From Candidatus Pelagibacter sp. (GTDB lineage: Bacteria > Pseudomonadota > Alphaproteobacteria > Pelagibacterales > Pelagibacteraceae), in contig JAOHFJ010000012.1 in assembly GCA_028097945.1 (NCBI GenBank), forward strand, positions 1-22,908: a stretch of 22,908 nt of DNA. The letters are read 5' to 3'. Under the pieces are notes generated by a model. That model ran no database searches. It saw only the letters and a list, made by a program, of their open reading frames with translations, and was not told the DNA's origin. Positions within the stretch are counted from its first letter, which is position 1. The number at the start of each line of letters is the position of its first letter. Of this stretch, positions 1 through 7,176 are shown in pieces. The translations under genes and the position numbers were made by a program.

Positions 1-101
1 CAGAGACGATAGACCAGGATCGAGATTTAAAAAAAGAGATGATCGAAACGACAGAGGTAGCAGAGACGATAGACCGGGTTCTAGATTTAAAAAAAACTTT
101 A
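1..101 (+). repeat. 60-nt-period tandem repeat inside the RNA-binding tail
   Basis: Bases 1-35 recur at 61-95 with three mismatches (at offsets 16, 19 and 22). The period of 60 nt equals 20 codons, so the repeat is in frame and repeats RDDRPGSRFKK. It is a protein-level low-complexity repeat, not a mobile or regulatory element. Confidence 0.75.
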
Positions 102-145
102 CTAATAAAAAAAGTTCTTTTAAGAAAAAAAGATTTAAAGATTAG
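2..145 (+). CDS. C-terminal tail of an RNA-binding protein (5' end outside window)
   Basis: The open frame starting at base 2 encodes 47 residues ending at TAG 143-145. It is almost entirely Arg, Asp, Lys, Gly, Ser and Phe. A block beginning RDDRPGSRFKK occurs twice with a 20-residue period, followed by a Lys-rich end (FKKKRFKD). Tails of this kind are known on DEAD-box RNA helicases and on RsuA/RluB-type pseudouridine synthases, where they bind RNA non-specifically. The catalytic domain lies upstream of the window, so the enzyme cannot be named. The stop overlaps the stop of the convergent FAH-family gene by 4 nt. The reading frame is secure because composition and repeat are in register; the function is inferred. 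Confidence 0.6.
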   Translation, partial: RDDRPGSRFKKRDDRNDRGSRDDRPGSRFKKNFTNKKSSFKKKRFKD

Positions 146-981
146 TTCTGTTCTATGATTAATTGATTTTGTTCACCTAAAAAATCAACTTTTAAATTAA
201 GTTTATCACCATCTTGTAAAAACTTAGGTTCAGACATTTCCATTGCAGTTCCTGCGGGTGTCCCTGTTGTGATAATAGTTCCCGGATATAGTGTCATAAA
301 CTGGCTGATGTGAGCTATTAGATAATTAAAACTAAATATCATTCTCTTCGTGTTTCCAGTTTGTCTTCTGTCTCCATTTACATCTAAGGAAAGATTTACA
401 TTATTAATGTCATTAATTTCATCTTTTGTAACAAGATAAGGACCACACGGACCTGCAATAGATTTCCCCTTAATCCATTGACCACCTCGTTCCTTTTGCC
501 AAGAACGTTCTGAAATATCATTAACAATACAATAACCAAAAACATGGTCTTGAGCTTTGTTTTCGGAAATATTTTTTCCCTCTTTACCAATTATCATTGC
601 CACTTCCACTTCATAGTCCATTTTATTTGCAGCTTTCGGTTTGATTATTGGATCGTTAGGACCCTGAATACAGCCAGAACTTTTATTAAATAGAATAGGC
701 TCATTTGGAAGTTTAGAATTTGTACCTTCTGCATGGGCTTTATAATTTAAACCGATAGCTAAAAAGTCTACTGGATTAGATACACAACTTCCAATTCTAG
801 TCTTTACATCAATTTCTTTTAATTTTGATAAATCAACTTTTGATAATTTATCTAAAGTAGACTCGTTTAATGTGTCAGGACTTAAATTTTGAATATGCGA
901 AGATAAATCTCTTATTTGATTGTTAGAATCTAAGACAGCAACTTTTTCCTGTCCTTTATTACCTACTCTTAATAACTTCAT
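142..981 (-). CDS. Fumarylacetoacetate hydrolase family protein
   Basis: A 279-residue cytoplasmic enzyme of the FAH superfamily (fumarylacetoacetase, 2-oxohept-3-ene-dioate hydratase, ureidoglycolate lyase-like). The N-terminal segment MKLLRVG...QEKVAVLDSN resembles the small N-domain of the ureidoglycolate lyase/FAH group. The catalytic domain shows FLAIGLNYKAHAEG (about 73-86), the metal-binding pair DYEVE (E124, E126), D155 in VNDISER, and TGTPAGTAMEM near the C-terminus. These residues normally hold a divalent metal that polarises a 1,3-diketo or 2-oxo acid substrate. The exact substrate cannot be read from sequence, and no neighbouring catabolic genes help. The start has no Shine-Dalgarno. 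It lies 24 nt downstream of the three-helix protein gene on the same strand, so co-transcription is likely. Confidence 0.85.
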   Translation of the reverse strand: MKLLRVGNKGQEKVAVLDSNNQIRDLSSHIQNLSPDTLNESTLDKLSKVDLSKLKEIDVKTRIGSCVSNPVDFLAIGLNYKAHAEGTNSKLPNEPILFNKSSGCIQGPNDPIIKPKAANKMDYEVEVAMIIGKEGKNISENKAQDHVFGYCIVNDISERSWQKERGGQWIKGKSIAGPCGPYLVTKDEINDINNVNLSLDVNGDRRQTGNTKRMIFSFNYLIAHISQFMTLYPGTIITTGTPAGTAMEMSEPKFLQDGDKLNLKVDFLGEQNQLIIEQN

Positions 982-1005
982 GTAATAATTTTAGATAAGA
1001 TTTTA

Positions 1006-1455
1006 CTATTTTACAAATCTTTTAATTCTCTCTTCAGTCGTTGTATCAGGACCAGAGTACGGGGTTTCGTATGAATTCGTTCTAGTTAAAACATCAATTC
1101 CTTTAGTAAAAATGAAAATAAAAAAGATTACAAAAAAAACAGCAAAGATTTTAGCAGGGTTATAGTTTCCTGATTGAAATACACTTACAGCCTGTTCTTG
1201 CTTTTTATGAAAAAATTTAAAAGTTAAATATACAGCAATGATTAAACCGATATGACCCATTACTACACCAGCCCACCCAAAAATGAATGATGTAATTGAA
1301 AAAACATATAAACTAAAAACTGTTGACCAAACAAAAGATAAAACAATTAAAATTTGTAATCGCACAGATTTTGGTAAACTTCGTAAATCGTTTTTGGTGT
1401 CATCAAACATAATATTTGCTGACTCGATCATAAAATTTCTAAATTTTTCTAACAT
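1006..1455 (-). CDS. Small three-helix inner-membrane protein, function unknown
   Basis: A 149-residue protein with an amphipathic N-terminus of about 30 residues and three hydrophobic segments (roughly 33-56, 57-82 and 101-117). A charged loop lies between helices 2 and 3, and the C-terminal tail of about 30 residues is polar. No enzymatic motif or family signature was recognised. It sits between the flavodoxin-fold reductase upstream (38 nt) and the FAH-family gene downstream (24 nt), all on the minus strand, so a shared transcript is likely. Residues are evenly protein-like throughout and no better frame exists across the stretch, which supports a real gene. Confidence 0.7.
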   Translation of the reverse strand: MLEKFRNFMIESANIMFDDTKNDLRSLPKSVRLQILIVLSFVWSTVFSLYVFSITSFIFGWAGVVMGHIGLIIAVYLTFKFFHKKQEQAVSVFQSGNYNPAKIFAVFFVIFFIFIFTKGIDVLTRTNSYETPYSGPDTTTEERIKRFVK

Positions 1456-1493
1456 ATTAATTCTTATAACTTTAAAATCTAAAAAGTAAATTG

Positions 1494-2078
1494 TTACAAT
1501 TGTTGCACAGTTTTTCTTACTTTTTCCATGTGTTTTTCAAAAATCTCTTTTGGCATATTTGGCAAAACTTCATAGAAACGAAGATATTTTACTTTCATTC
1601 CACACAGTCCATTAAAGACCATTTTTTTAATTCTTCTTGGAATCTGTTGAATAATTGCTGAGACAAAAAAACTTGGACCACCATAAGTCATACTAATAAT
1701 GGCTGTTTTATTTTTTAGTGCATTCGGAACAGGATAACCCCAGTTTCCAATAATTTTCTTATAACTAAAACTCCACGGCGGAGTAAATACATTTGCAATA
1801 AAATTTTCAGTTGCAGAATTCATAATATAGTTATGGCAAGGGCTCATGACGAGAAATACATCTGCTCGTTCTATCCTTTTTCTATAATCCAATATTTGTT
1901 CCGTTGTTTTATTGTTGTTCCAAAACTCAATGGTTTTTTCTTCATAAATATTAATTAGATCTATTTCATGATTAAGTTTTTTAGCTTCTTCGATGAAAGC
2001 ATCTCGAACAGCAGCATTAAAACTAGAACCAGGTTTGTAATTATTATGACCGAACGCAATGAATATTCGTTTTGACAT
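1494..2078 (-). CDS. Flavodoxin-fold NAD(P)H dehydrogenase (quinone) family protein
   Basis: A 194-residue protein of the flavodoxin_2 / NAD(P)H:quinone oxidoreductase family, expected to bind FMN or FAD and to pass electrons from NAD(P)H to quinones or other acceptors. Visible features are the N-terminal beta strand with the phosphate-binding region (IFIAFGHNNYKPGSSFNAAV, 5-24), the strand and loop ADVFLVMSPCHNYIMNSA, the WSFSYKK segment, and the second cofactor loop ISMTYGGPSFF. The overall order matches the family, but the cofactor loop is less canonical than in NQO1/KefF. The start codon at 2076-2078 is 3 nt from the stop of the upstream small membrane protein, so the two are probably co-transcribed. 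No signal peptide is seen, so it is cytoplasmic or peripheral. Confidence 0.75.
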   Translation of the reverse strand: MSKRIFIAFGHNNYKPGSSFNAAVRDAFIEEAKKLNHEIDLINIYEEKTIEFWNNNKTTEQILDYRKRIERADVFLVMSPCHNYIMNSATENFIANVFTPPWSFSYKKIIGNWGYPVPNALKNKTAIISMTYGGPSFFVSAIIQQIPRRIKKMVFNGLCGMKVKYLRFYEVLPNMPKEIFEKHMEKVRKTVQQL

Positions 2079-2081
2079 TAA

Positions 2082-2237
2082 TTACGTGTCTACATCATTT
2101 TTCTTATCTTTCCAGAAAAAAATACCGCTACCAATACCAATAGCTACCGCTGAAACTATCCAACTATACTCTTGTTCTGAATAAAGGACGAGCCCACCAA
2201 AGACTATTATGATTATTCCAAGCGTTTTATTATTCAT
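2082..2237 (-). CDS. 51-aa two-helix membrane protein, function unknown
   Basis: ATG at 2235-2237 opens a 51-codon frame closed by TAA at 2082-2084. The product begins MNNKTLGIIIIVFGG and has two short hydrophobic segments (about 6-18 and 27-41). These are separated by an acidic turn containing SEQEYS and followed by a charged end, KDKKNDVDT. Glycines spaced through the second helix (AIGIGSGIF) are typical of packed small membrane proteins. It ends 3 nt before the flavodoxin-fold reductase start and faces away from the small basic protein gene. Evidence is the intact frame, membrane-like composition and operon-like spacing; there is no homology call. Confidence 0.55.
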   Translation of the reverse strand: MNNKTLGIIIIVFGGLVLYSEQEYSWIVSAVAIGIGSGIFFWKDKKNDVDT

Positions 2238-2253
2238 TGACAATTTTATTACT

Positions 2254-2357
2254 TATAATAAAGTTCAACTAACCATAAGTCATGGAAAAAAGACTCCGCA
2301 TCTACATGCGGGACTCTATAGAGAGTTACAAAGTAGGTTGAAAAGAAAGGAGATGTG
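2254..2357 (+). promoter_or_regulatory. Promoter candidate and structured leader of the small basic protein gene
   Basis: A perfect TATAAT at 2254-2259 would start transcription near 2266 and give a leader of about 90 nt, the longest plausible leader in the window. No good -35 lies at the usual distance: TTGACA at 2237-2242 is only 11 nt away. The leader contains a small stem-loop (2296-2301 pairing with 2306-2311, loop CTAC) and a 10-nt palindrome CTCTATAGAG (2314-2323). It ends in a strong Shine-Dalgarno AAGGAG at 2347-2352, rare in this window. The leader is also more GC-rich than its surroundings. Confidence 0.35.
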
Positions 2358-2549
2358 ATGAATAGATTTTCACGTTTGCTTGGTGAGTTCAGCCGAAACA
2401 GTCAGAGGGCTAAACTTACACAGCAGCTTAATAAAAAAGTCGAAGCTCCAAAGGCGAATGCTAATGGAACAAGTGGCTATTTAATTAAGGAAGGTAAAAA
2501 TGCTGGAAAAGTACTCAAGCATTTAAAAACTGATCGAACAAAACTTTAA
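2358..2549 (+). CDS. 63-aa basic protein, function unknown
   Basis: A lysine/arginine-rich soluble protein of 63 residues with no hydrophobic segment. A basic N-terminal helix-like half (RFSRLLGEFSRNSQRAKL) is followed by a glycine-containing GTSGYLIKEGKNAGKVLKHL block. The ATG at 2358 was chosen over the in-frame GTG at 2355 because AAGGAG at 2347-2352 is 5 nt from ATG but only 2 nt from GTG. The gene stands alone between a leader with hairpins and a strong 3' stem-loop, and is visibly richer in G+C than its neighbours, as expected for a well-expressed gene. A nucleic-acid- or ribosome-associated role fits the charge, but no family was recognised. Confidence 0.6.
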   Translation: MNRFSRLLGEFSRNSQRAKLTQQLNKKVEAPKANANGTSGYLIKEGKNAGKVLKHLKTDRTKL

Positions 2550-2561
2550 TAAATCTTTATA

Positions 2562-2585
2562 GAGTGGGGTTTCAATACCCCACTC
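2562..2585 (+). terminator. Stem-loop after the small basic protein gene
   Basis: A perfect 9-bp stem, 2562-2570 (GAGTGGGGT) with 2577-2585, closes a six-base loop 12 nt after the stop codon. There is no T-run directly after it; the first run of five T is at 2600-2604. It may therefore be a 3'-end stabiliser or factor-assisted terminator rather than a classic intrinsic one. Confidence 0.6.
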
Positions 2586-2606
2586 AAGTCATTAATATAT
2601 TTTTCA

Positions 2607-3698
2607 ATGAATAAACAAAATTTTTATGATCTTAATTTTGATCAATTAAAAACATTCTTAGCAGCCAAGGCTGAAATTGATGAAAAAAAGGCAAAGATGC
2701 GAGCGCAACAGATGTTTAATGCTGTTTATAAAAAAAACATAAAAAATTTTGATGAGCTTACGACATTCGGATTAGAATTAAGAGAAAAAATTAAAAACCT
2801 AATTTCTTTAGAGAAACCTAAAATAATTGATATTCAAAAATCTAAAGATGGAACAATTAAATTCCTTCTTGAATTAAAAGATAAAAGAAACGTAGAAACT
2901 GTCTTAATACCTGACAAATCACAAAGTCGTTATACAATTTGTTTATCGGTCTCCGTGGGTTGTTATTTGTCATGCGAGTTTTGTGCTACAGCACAAATTT
3001 CTAAAAAACTAGTTAGAAATCTAACTCCAGGTGAAATTATTTCCCAAATTATTTTGTGCAAAGATTACATTAATGATTGGTCTACTCAAAAAAAAATTAC
3101 CAATCAAGTTTTGATGGGAGAGGGGTCACCTTTTTTAAATTTAGATAATGTTAAAGTAGCAATTGATAATTCAAAAAATAAAGATGGGCTTGAATATGGA
3201 AGAACGAGAATAACTGTGAGTACGGTAGGTGTAGGAATTAAAAAAGATAATATCGATGCAATTGAGTGGGCTGCAAAAGAACTTGATGTTTATTTAGCAT
3301 GGAGTTTGCATAGTTCAATTCCAAAACATAGATCTGAGATTATGCCCATCAACGAAAAATATTCTATAAATTCTTTAATTCCTCAATTAAAAAAATATTA
3401 TGATAAAACAAAATTACCTATTTTTATTGAATGGATCTGCTTAGAGGAAAATATGACAGAAGAACACGCTAAAGAATTAGTGAAGATAATGAAAAAAGTT
3501 CCATCAAAATTAAATTTGATCGAATTTAACCCTCTTGCAAATAAAAGTTTTAAACCTGCCTCGCAAGATAACATAGACAAGTTTTCAAAAATTATACAAG
3601 AAAATGGTTTTTTATCTCTTTTTAGAAGAAGCAGAGGTAGAGACATCAATGCATCTTGCGGATCCTTAGCAAATAAGAAAGCTATAGGTAATGGATAA
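2607..3698 (+). CDS. rlmN: Dual-specificity 23S rRNA/tRNA adenine-C2 methyltransferase RlmN
   Basis: A 363-residue radical-SAM enzyme that methylates C2 of adenine in 23S rRNA (A2503) and in some tRNAs. Visible are the catalytic-base region NVETVLIP (E97) and the iron-sulfur cluster motif GCYLSCEFC (C119, C123, C126). LVRNLTPGEI follows as in other RlmN, and the methyl-carrying C-terminal cysteine is in GRDINASCGSL (C351). Length is normal. The usual MGMGEP motif that contacts SAM reads MGEGSP here (170-175), so the glutamate is displaced by two positions. The gene starts 21 nt after the stem-loop of the small basic protein gene, has no Shine-Dalgarno, and overlaps the next gene by 8 nt. Assignment to RlmN over Cfr rests on alphaproteobacterial RlmN-like flanking sequence and context. 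Confidence 0.92.
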   Translation: MNKQNFYDLNFDQLKTFLAAKAEIDEKKAKMRAQQMFNAVYKKNIKNFDELTTFGLELREKIKNLISLEKPKIIDIQKSKDGTIKFLLELKDKRNVETVLIPDKSQSRYTICLSVSVGCYLSCEFCATAQISKKLVRNLTPGEIISQIILCKDYINDWSTQKKITNQVLMGEGSPFLNLDNVKVAIDNSKNKDGLEYGRTRITVSTVGVGIKKDNIDAIEWAAKELDVYLAWSLHSSIPKHRSEIMPINEKYSINSLIPQLKKYYDKTKLPIFIEWICLEENMTEEHAKELVKIMKKVPSKLNLIEFNPLANKSFKPASQDNIDKFSKIIQENGFLSLFRRSRGRDINASCGSLANKKAIGNG

Positions 3699-4638
3699 TT
3701 TACATATTTTTCTAGGTGCCACAATTGCTGATGCAGCAGCGAGACCATTACATTGGGTTTATGATCCAAAAAAATTAAATCGATATATTAAAGGAAAAAA
3801 AGAAATTGCTTTTTTAAAAAAAAATAAAAGTCCTTTTTACTCAATCAGAACAGGAAACGTCTCTGGATATAATGATGTTGGCCAAGTGATGTTTGAGACA
3901 TTAATTTCAACTAAGAAAAAATCAGAAATTCTTAAAAATTTTAAAAGAAACATAGTAAAAAACTTTGGACCAGGCTCAGCTTATTGGAGGAACTTAAAAT
4001 TAAGAAAAAAATATAAAAAAATAAAATGGAAAATGCCCATGAATGGTCCTTGGATCCACCAAAATATATTAGAAGCTATTCAAAACATTAAAGCAAAGAA
4101 AAGCATTACTGGAGGCAAAAAGGTAAACGAGTCAGATGGTTATTGTGCCGCTCTTCCTTATTTTCTTTATAATAGCAAAGAGGCAGATCTAAAGAGGATT
4201 ATTAAAAGTGTAGCAAATTCCAAAATAAACGAAACTTATGCGTTAGCAAAATTAAAGATTATAGATCTAGCAATGAAAGGTGAAAAAACCCCTGTAAATG
4301 CCTTTGTTAGAAAGTATGAGAAAAAACGATATTTCAAAGACGTTGTTGCTAATATTAAAAAGGTTTTAAGATTAAAAAAAAAAAATCATACTAAAGTTGT
4401 AAAGCAATTTGGAAAGGCGTGTAGTTATCCCGGTACCTTCATGGGGTCTATTCACGCTATGATTACCTCCAATAATTATAAATTTGCAATTACTAAAACT
4501 ATTAAAGCCGGTGGCTGCAATTGTTCTAGAGCTAACTTTGTTGGTGCTTATTTTGCTGCTTATAAAGGATTTAAAAAAATCCCCTCATCTTGGATAAAAA
4601 AAACATTTCCAGCTAAAAATATTTTAAAATATATTTAA
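3691..4638 (+). CDS. ADP-ribosylglycohydrolase-like protein with altered metal site
   Basis: A 315-residue protein resembling the all-helical ADP-ribosylglycohydrolase (ARH/DraG) superfamily. The N-terminus has GATIADAAARPLHWVYD, matching the family's GDALGAPxxW/E opening. The middle has a CSYPGTFMGSIHAM block. The C-terminal block is AGGCNCSRANFVGAYFAAY, where canonical members carry GGDTDT for the two magnesium ions. The Asp pair is absent (GGCNCSR, 274-280), so classical ADP-ribose hydrolysis is uncertain. It resembles an ARH-related subgroup with an N-x-S-R motif, but this is recalled and untested. The protein is very Lys-rich. The gene overlaps rlmN by 8 nt, implying translational coupling. 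No signal peptide is present. Confidence 0.65.
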   Translation: MDNLHIFLGATIADAAARPLHWVYDPKKLNRYIKGKKEIAFLKKNKSPFYSIRTGNVSGYNDVGQVMFETLISTKKKSEILKNFKRNIVKNFGPGSAYWRNLKLRKKYKKIKWKMPMNGPWIHQNILEAIQNIKAKKSITGGKKVNESDGYCAALPYFLYNSKEADLKRIIKSVANSKINETYALAKLKIIDLAMKGEKTPVNAFVRKYEKKRYFKDVVANIKKVLRLKKKNHTKVVKQFGKACSYPGTFMGSIHAMITSNNYKFAITKTIKAGGCNCSRANFVGAYFAAYKGFKKIPSSWIKKTFPAKNILKYI

Positions 4639-4653
4639 TTTTTTTAAATGATG

Positions 4654-4659
4654 TATAAT
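4654..4659 (+). promoter_or_regulatory. -10 hexamer placing the rmuC start at or next to the ATG
   Basis: A perfect TATAAT ends 5 nt before the rmuC start codon, in the 26-nt gap after the ARH-like gene. Transcription would begin within a base or two of the ATG at 4665, giving a leaderless mRNA. No convincing -35 is visible, so the call rests on the hexamer and its position. Confidence 0.4.
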
Positions 4660-4664
4660 GGTTT

Positions 4665-5711
4665 ATGGATTCGATAGTAGCTTTACTGATAATAAGTCTT
4701 TTATTAGCTAACCTTATAGCTATTATATTTTTAATAAAACGTAAACAACCAGACCAAATTGACAATAATCAGGTTTTCAAGGATGAAGTCAATTCTTTAA
4801 GAAATTCATTCAGTCAGTCATTTGGTTCAATGAGCAAAGAAATTGCAAAAGACATGACAGGAGCTCTAACAAAAGTAGATGAAAAAGTTGGAGTATTTAA
4901 TCGTCAAGTAAGCGAACTTAATAAAAGCCAGGATAATTTTAGTAAAATTTTAAGCGGGGTAAAAACTTACGGTACATTAGCTGAATTTGGTTTAGGAGCT
5001 CTTTTAAAAGATTTACTTCCAGCTTCACAATTCATAGCCAATGTGAAAATGAAGGAAGATACATCCGAAACAGTTGAGTTTGCAATTAAACTTCAGGATG
5101 TTTTACTTCCTATAGATAGTCATTGGCCAGTAGAAAAGTATAAAGCAATTGATGACGCTTATAACGCTAATGATAAAGATGCCCAAGCTGAAGCGAGAAA
5201 GGATTTAGCTACGGCCTTTAGATTAAAAGCAAAAGCTGTAAATGCAAAATATATTTCACCACCAAAAAGTACTGACTTTGCAATTATTTATGTTCCTACA
5301 GAGGGGCTTTTTGCTGAACTTTCAAGTTATAGGGATCCCAAAACAAAAGAACTTTTACTCCAAGAATTAAGAGCTAAATATAAAATAACAATATCTGGCC
5401 CAAATACTTTGTCAGCTTTATTGCAATCTTATCATCTTGGATTTCAAACATTAAAAGTGCAACAACACGCTACACAAATTTACACTGATTTAAGAGTAAT
5501 AACTAATAGGTTTGAAAAACATTTTAACAACATTAAAGAGCTAAGAAAAAAATTAGAACAAGCAGTTTCCAGTGTTGATAGCTTTGGAAGAGATGCTAGA
5601 TCAATAATGAATAGTTTAAATTCAATTAAGGATCCACATGATGATGATGATCCGGATCCTCCAGGTGCACCTATGGCTGCATATGGGATAGACAAAGCTG
5701 TAAATAATTAA
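4665..5711 (+). CDS. rmuC: DNA recombination protein RmuC
   Basis: A 348-residue RmuC-family protein. The N-terminal membrane anchor (about 4-24) is followed by a polar, coiled-coil-prone region (about 38-95). The core then shows TLAEFGLGALLKDLLP, VLLPIDSHWPVEKYKAI, and TDFAIIYVPTEGLFAEL with SSYRDP. The core belongs to the PD-(D/E)xK-like nuclease fold and, in E. coli, limits recombination at inverted repeats. Length is somewhat short for the family. The C-terminus carries an unusual acidic run (PHDDDDPDPPG). It is followed 9 nt later by sbcB, so two DNA-processing nuclease genes are adjacent and likely co-transcribed. Confidence 0.85.
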   Translation: MDSIVALLIISLLLANLIAIIFLIKRKQPDQIDNNQVFKDEVNSLRNSFSQSFGSMSKEIAKDMTGALTKVDEKVGVFNRQVSELNKSQDNFSKILSGVKTYGTLAEFGLGALLKDLLPASQFIANVKMKEDTSETVEFAIKLQDVLLPIDSHWPVEKYKAIDDAYNANDKDAQAEARKDLATAFRLKAKAVNAKYISPPKSTDFAIIYVPTEGLFAELSSYRDPKTKELLLQELRAKYKITISGPNTLSALLQSYHLGFQTLKVQQHATQIYTDLRVITNRFEKHFNNIKELRKKLEQAVSSVDSFGRDARSIMNSLNSIKDPHDDDDPDPPGAPMAAYGIDKAVNN

Positions 5712-5720
5712 AAATATACA

Positions 5721-7142
5721 ATGTCAAATTTTGTCTTTTACGATTTCGAGACCAGCTCCTCGAACAAATATTGGGGTCAAATAATTCAAATTGGTGCTGT
5801 TCTAACCAATGATAATCTTGATGAATTAGATAGGTTTGATGCTAGATGCAGGCTAAGCCCGGGTATTATTCCAGAGTGTATGGCCTTGATAGTGAACAAA
5901 TCAACACCACATATGTTAAAGAATTCTAACTTATCTCATTATGAGATGATCAGACAATTTGTGGAAACTTTAAAGAGATGGGGAAAAGCTACTTACGTAG
6001 GATTTAACTCGATAGAATTCGATGAGGAATTTTTAAGATGCACTTTATTTCAAACTTTAGAATATCCTTACATCACAAGCACAAATGGAAATACAAGGGG
6101 AGACGTTCTGGGTTTAGCTAGAGCAGCTAATTTGTACTACCCAAACACTTTAAAAAATTCTGTAAATGAAAAAGGTAATGATGTTTATAAATTAGATCAA
6201 ATGGCGCCTCTTAATGGTATTGAGCATGGTGACGCTCATAGTGCAATTGGTGATGTTATGGCAACAGTGGGAATAGCTAAAATTATTTCTAAAAAAGCAC
6301 CTAATGTTTGGAAAGCAAGCATGTTAACTATGGATAAAACTCAATCATTAGAAATAATTAAAAAAGAACTTTTCTTTTGTACAAATGAATATTTTTATGG
6401 ACGTAGCAGACCTTATGTACAAACTTTTGTGTGTCAACATCCTCAATATCAATGGCCGTTATGTTTTGATTTAAGGCATGATCCAACACCTTACTTAAGA
6501 ATGCCATTAAAAGAATTAGAGGCTGCAATGAAAAAACAACCAAAGTTTATTAGAACCGTAAGACATAATAAACATCCAGTAATAATGAACCCATCTTATG
6601 GAGATAAATTTGAGGAATACAAAGTTATAGGAACAGCAAAATTAAAAGCTAGGGCAGAACTTGTCAGAAAAAATAAAGAATTTGCAGAAAAAATTCAATC
6701 TATAAAACGTTCAGAGGTAGAGGAAAAAGAACAAAATAAATCGCAAGAGGACCTATATAATGAGGAAAGTATTTACGCTAAATTTACAACAGCGGAAGAC
6801 AATAAAGTAATGCCTGAGTTCCATTCTGCTGAGTGGGATAAAAAATTGAATGTAATTTCTAAATTTAAAGATGAGCGTTTACAATATTTTGGAAAAAAAC
6901 TTCTCTATATGGAAAAACCTGAATTATTAAGCAAAGAAGAATATAATTTAATACATAAAGATACAGCTAAGAAACTTTTGAGCACAAATAATGAAAAATG
7001 GAACACAATACCAAGAACTTATTCAGAGATTGACACTTTAAGAGCAAAATTCGAAAAACAAGATGATAAGGAAAAATTAAAAATTTTAGATGATATTAAC
7101 GCATACGTTGAAGATTTAGAAAAACATTACTCATCTGCATAG
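5721..7142 (+). CDS. sbcB: Exodeoxyribonuclease I
   Basis: A 473-residue protein, almost the length of E. coli ExoI (475). It degrades single-stranded DNA 3' to 5' and acts in mismatch repair and recombination. The DEDDh exonuclease residues are in place: YDFET (D8, E10), IEFDEEFLR (D101), and HSAIGDVMAT (H173, D178) preceded by NGIEHGDA. The SH3-like and C-terminal helical regions follow, with a charged linker near 320-345. It lies 9 nt after rmuC with no Shine-Dalgarno. In E. coli both sbcB and rmuC affect recombination outcomes, so the pairing is functionally sensible. It is a cytoplasmic, Mg-dependent enzyme. Confidence 0.93.
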   Translation: MSNFVFYDFETSSSNKYWGQIIQIGAVLTNDNLDELDRFDARCRLSPGIIPECMALIVNKSTPHMLKNSNLSHYEMIRQFVETLKRWGKATYVGFNSIEFDEEFLRCTLFQTLEYPYITSTNGNTRGDVLGLARAANLYYPNTLKNSVNEKGNDVYKLDQMAPLNGIEHGDAHSAIGDVMATVGIAKIISKKAPNVWKASMLTMDKTQSLEIIKKELFFCTNEYFYGRSRPYVQTFVCQHPQYQWPLCFDLRHDPTPYLRMPLKELEAAMKKQPKFIRTVRHNKHPVIMNPSYGDKFEEYKVIGTAKLKARAELVRKNKEFAEKIQSIKRSEVEEKEQNKSQEDLYNEESIYAKFTTAEDNKVMPEFHSAEWDKKLNVISKFKDERLQYFGKKLLYMEKPELLSKEEYNLIHKDTAKKLLSTNNEKWNTIPRTYSEIDTLRAKFEKQDDKEKLKILDDINAYVEDLEKHYSSA

Positions 7143-7170
7143 TTGACAAATAATTTAAAATACTTATTTA
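7143..7170 (+). promoter_or_regulatory. trxA promoter candidate, leaderless
   Basis: A consensus -35 TTGACA at 7143-7148 starts on the base after the sbcB stop codon. After a 16-nt spacer comes TATTTA at 7165-7170. Initiation 7 nt downstream falls on the A of the trxA ATG at 7177. The -35 is perfect and the -10 is weak (three of six). Confidence 0.45.
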
Positions 7171-7176
7171 GAGCTT

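Noticed and set aside
1..101. CRISPR or mobile repeat at the left edge
   Set aside because: Only two copies with an in-frame 60-nt period encoding a basic peptide repeat. No spacers of uniform length and no cas genes.
2237..2259. TTGACA and TATAAT upstream of the 63-aa basic protein gene as a full sigma-70 promoter
   Set aside because: The spacer is only 11 nt instead of 16-18. Only the -10 was kept, with low confidence.
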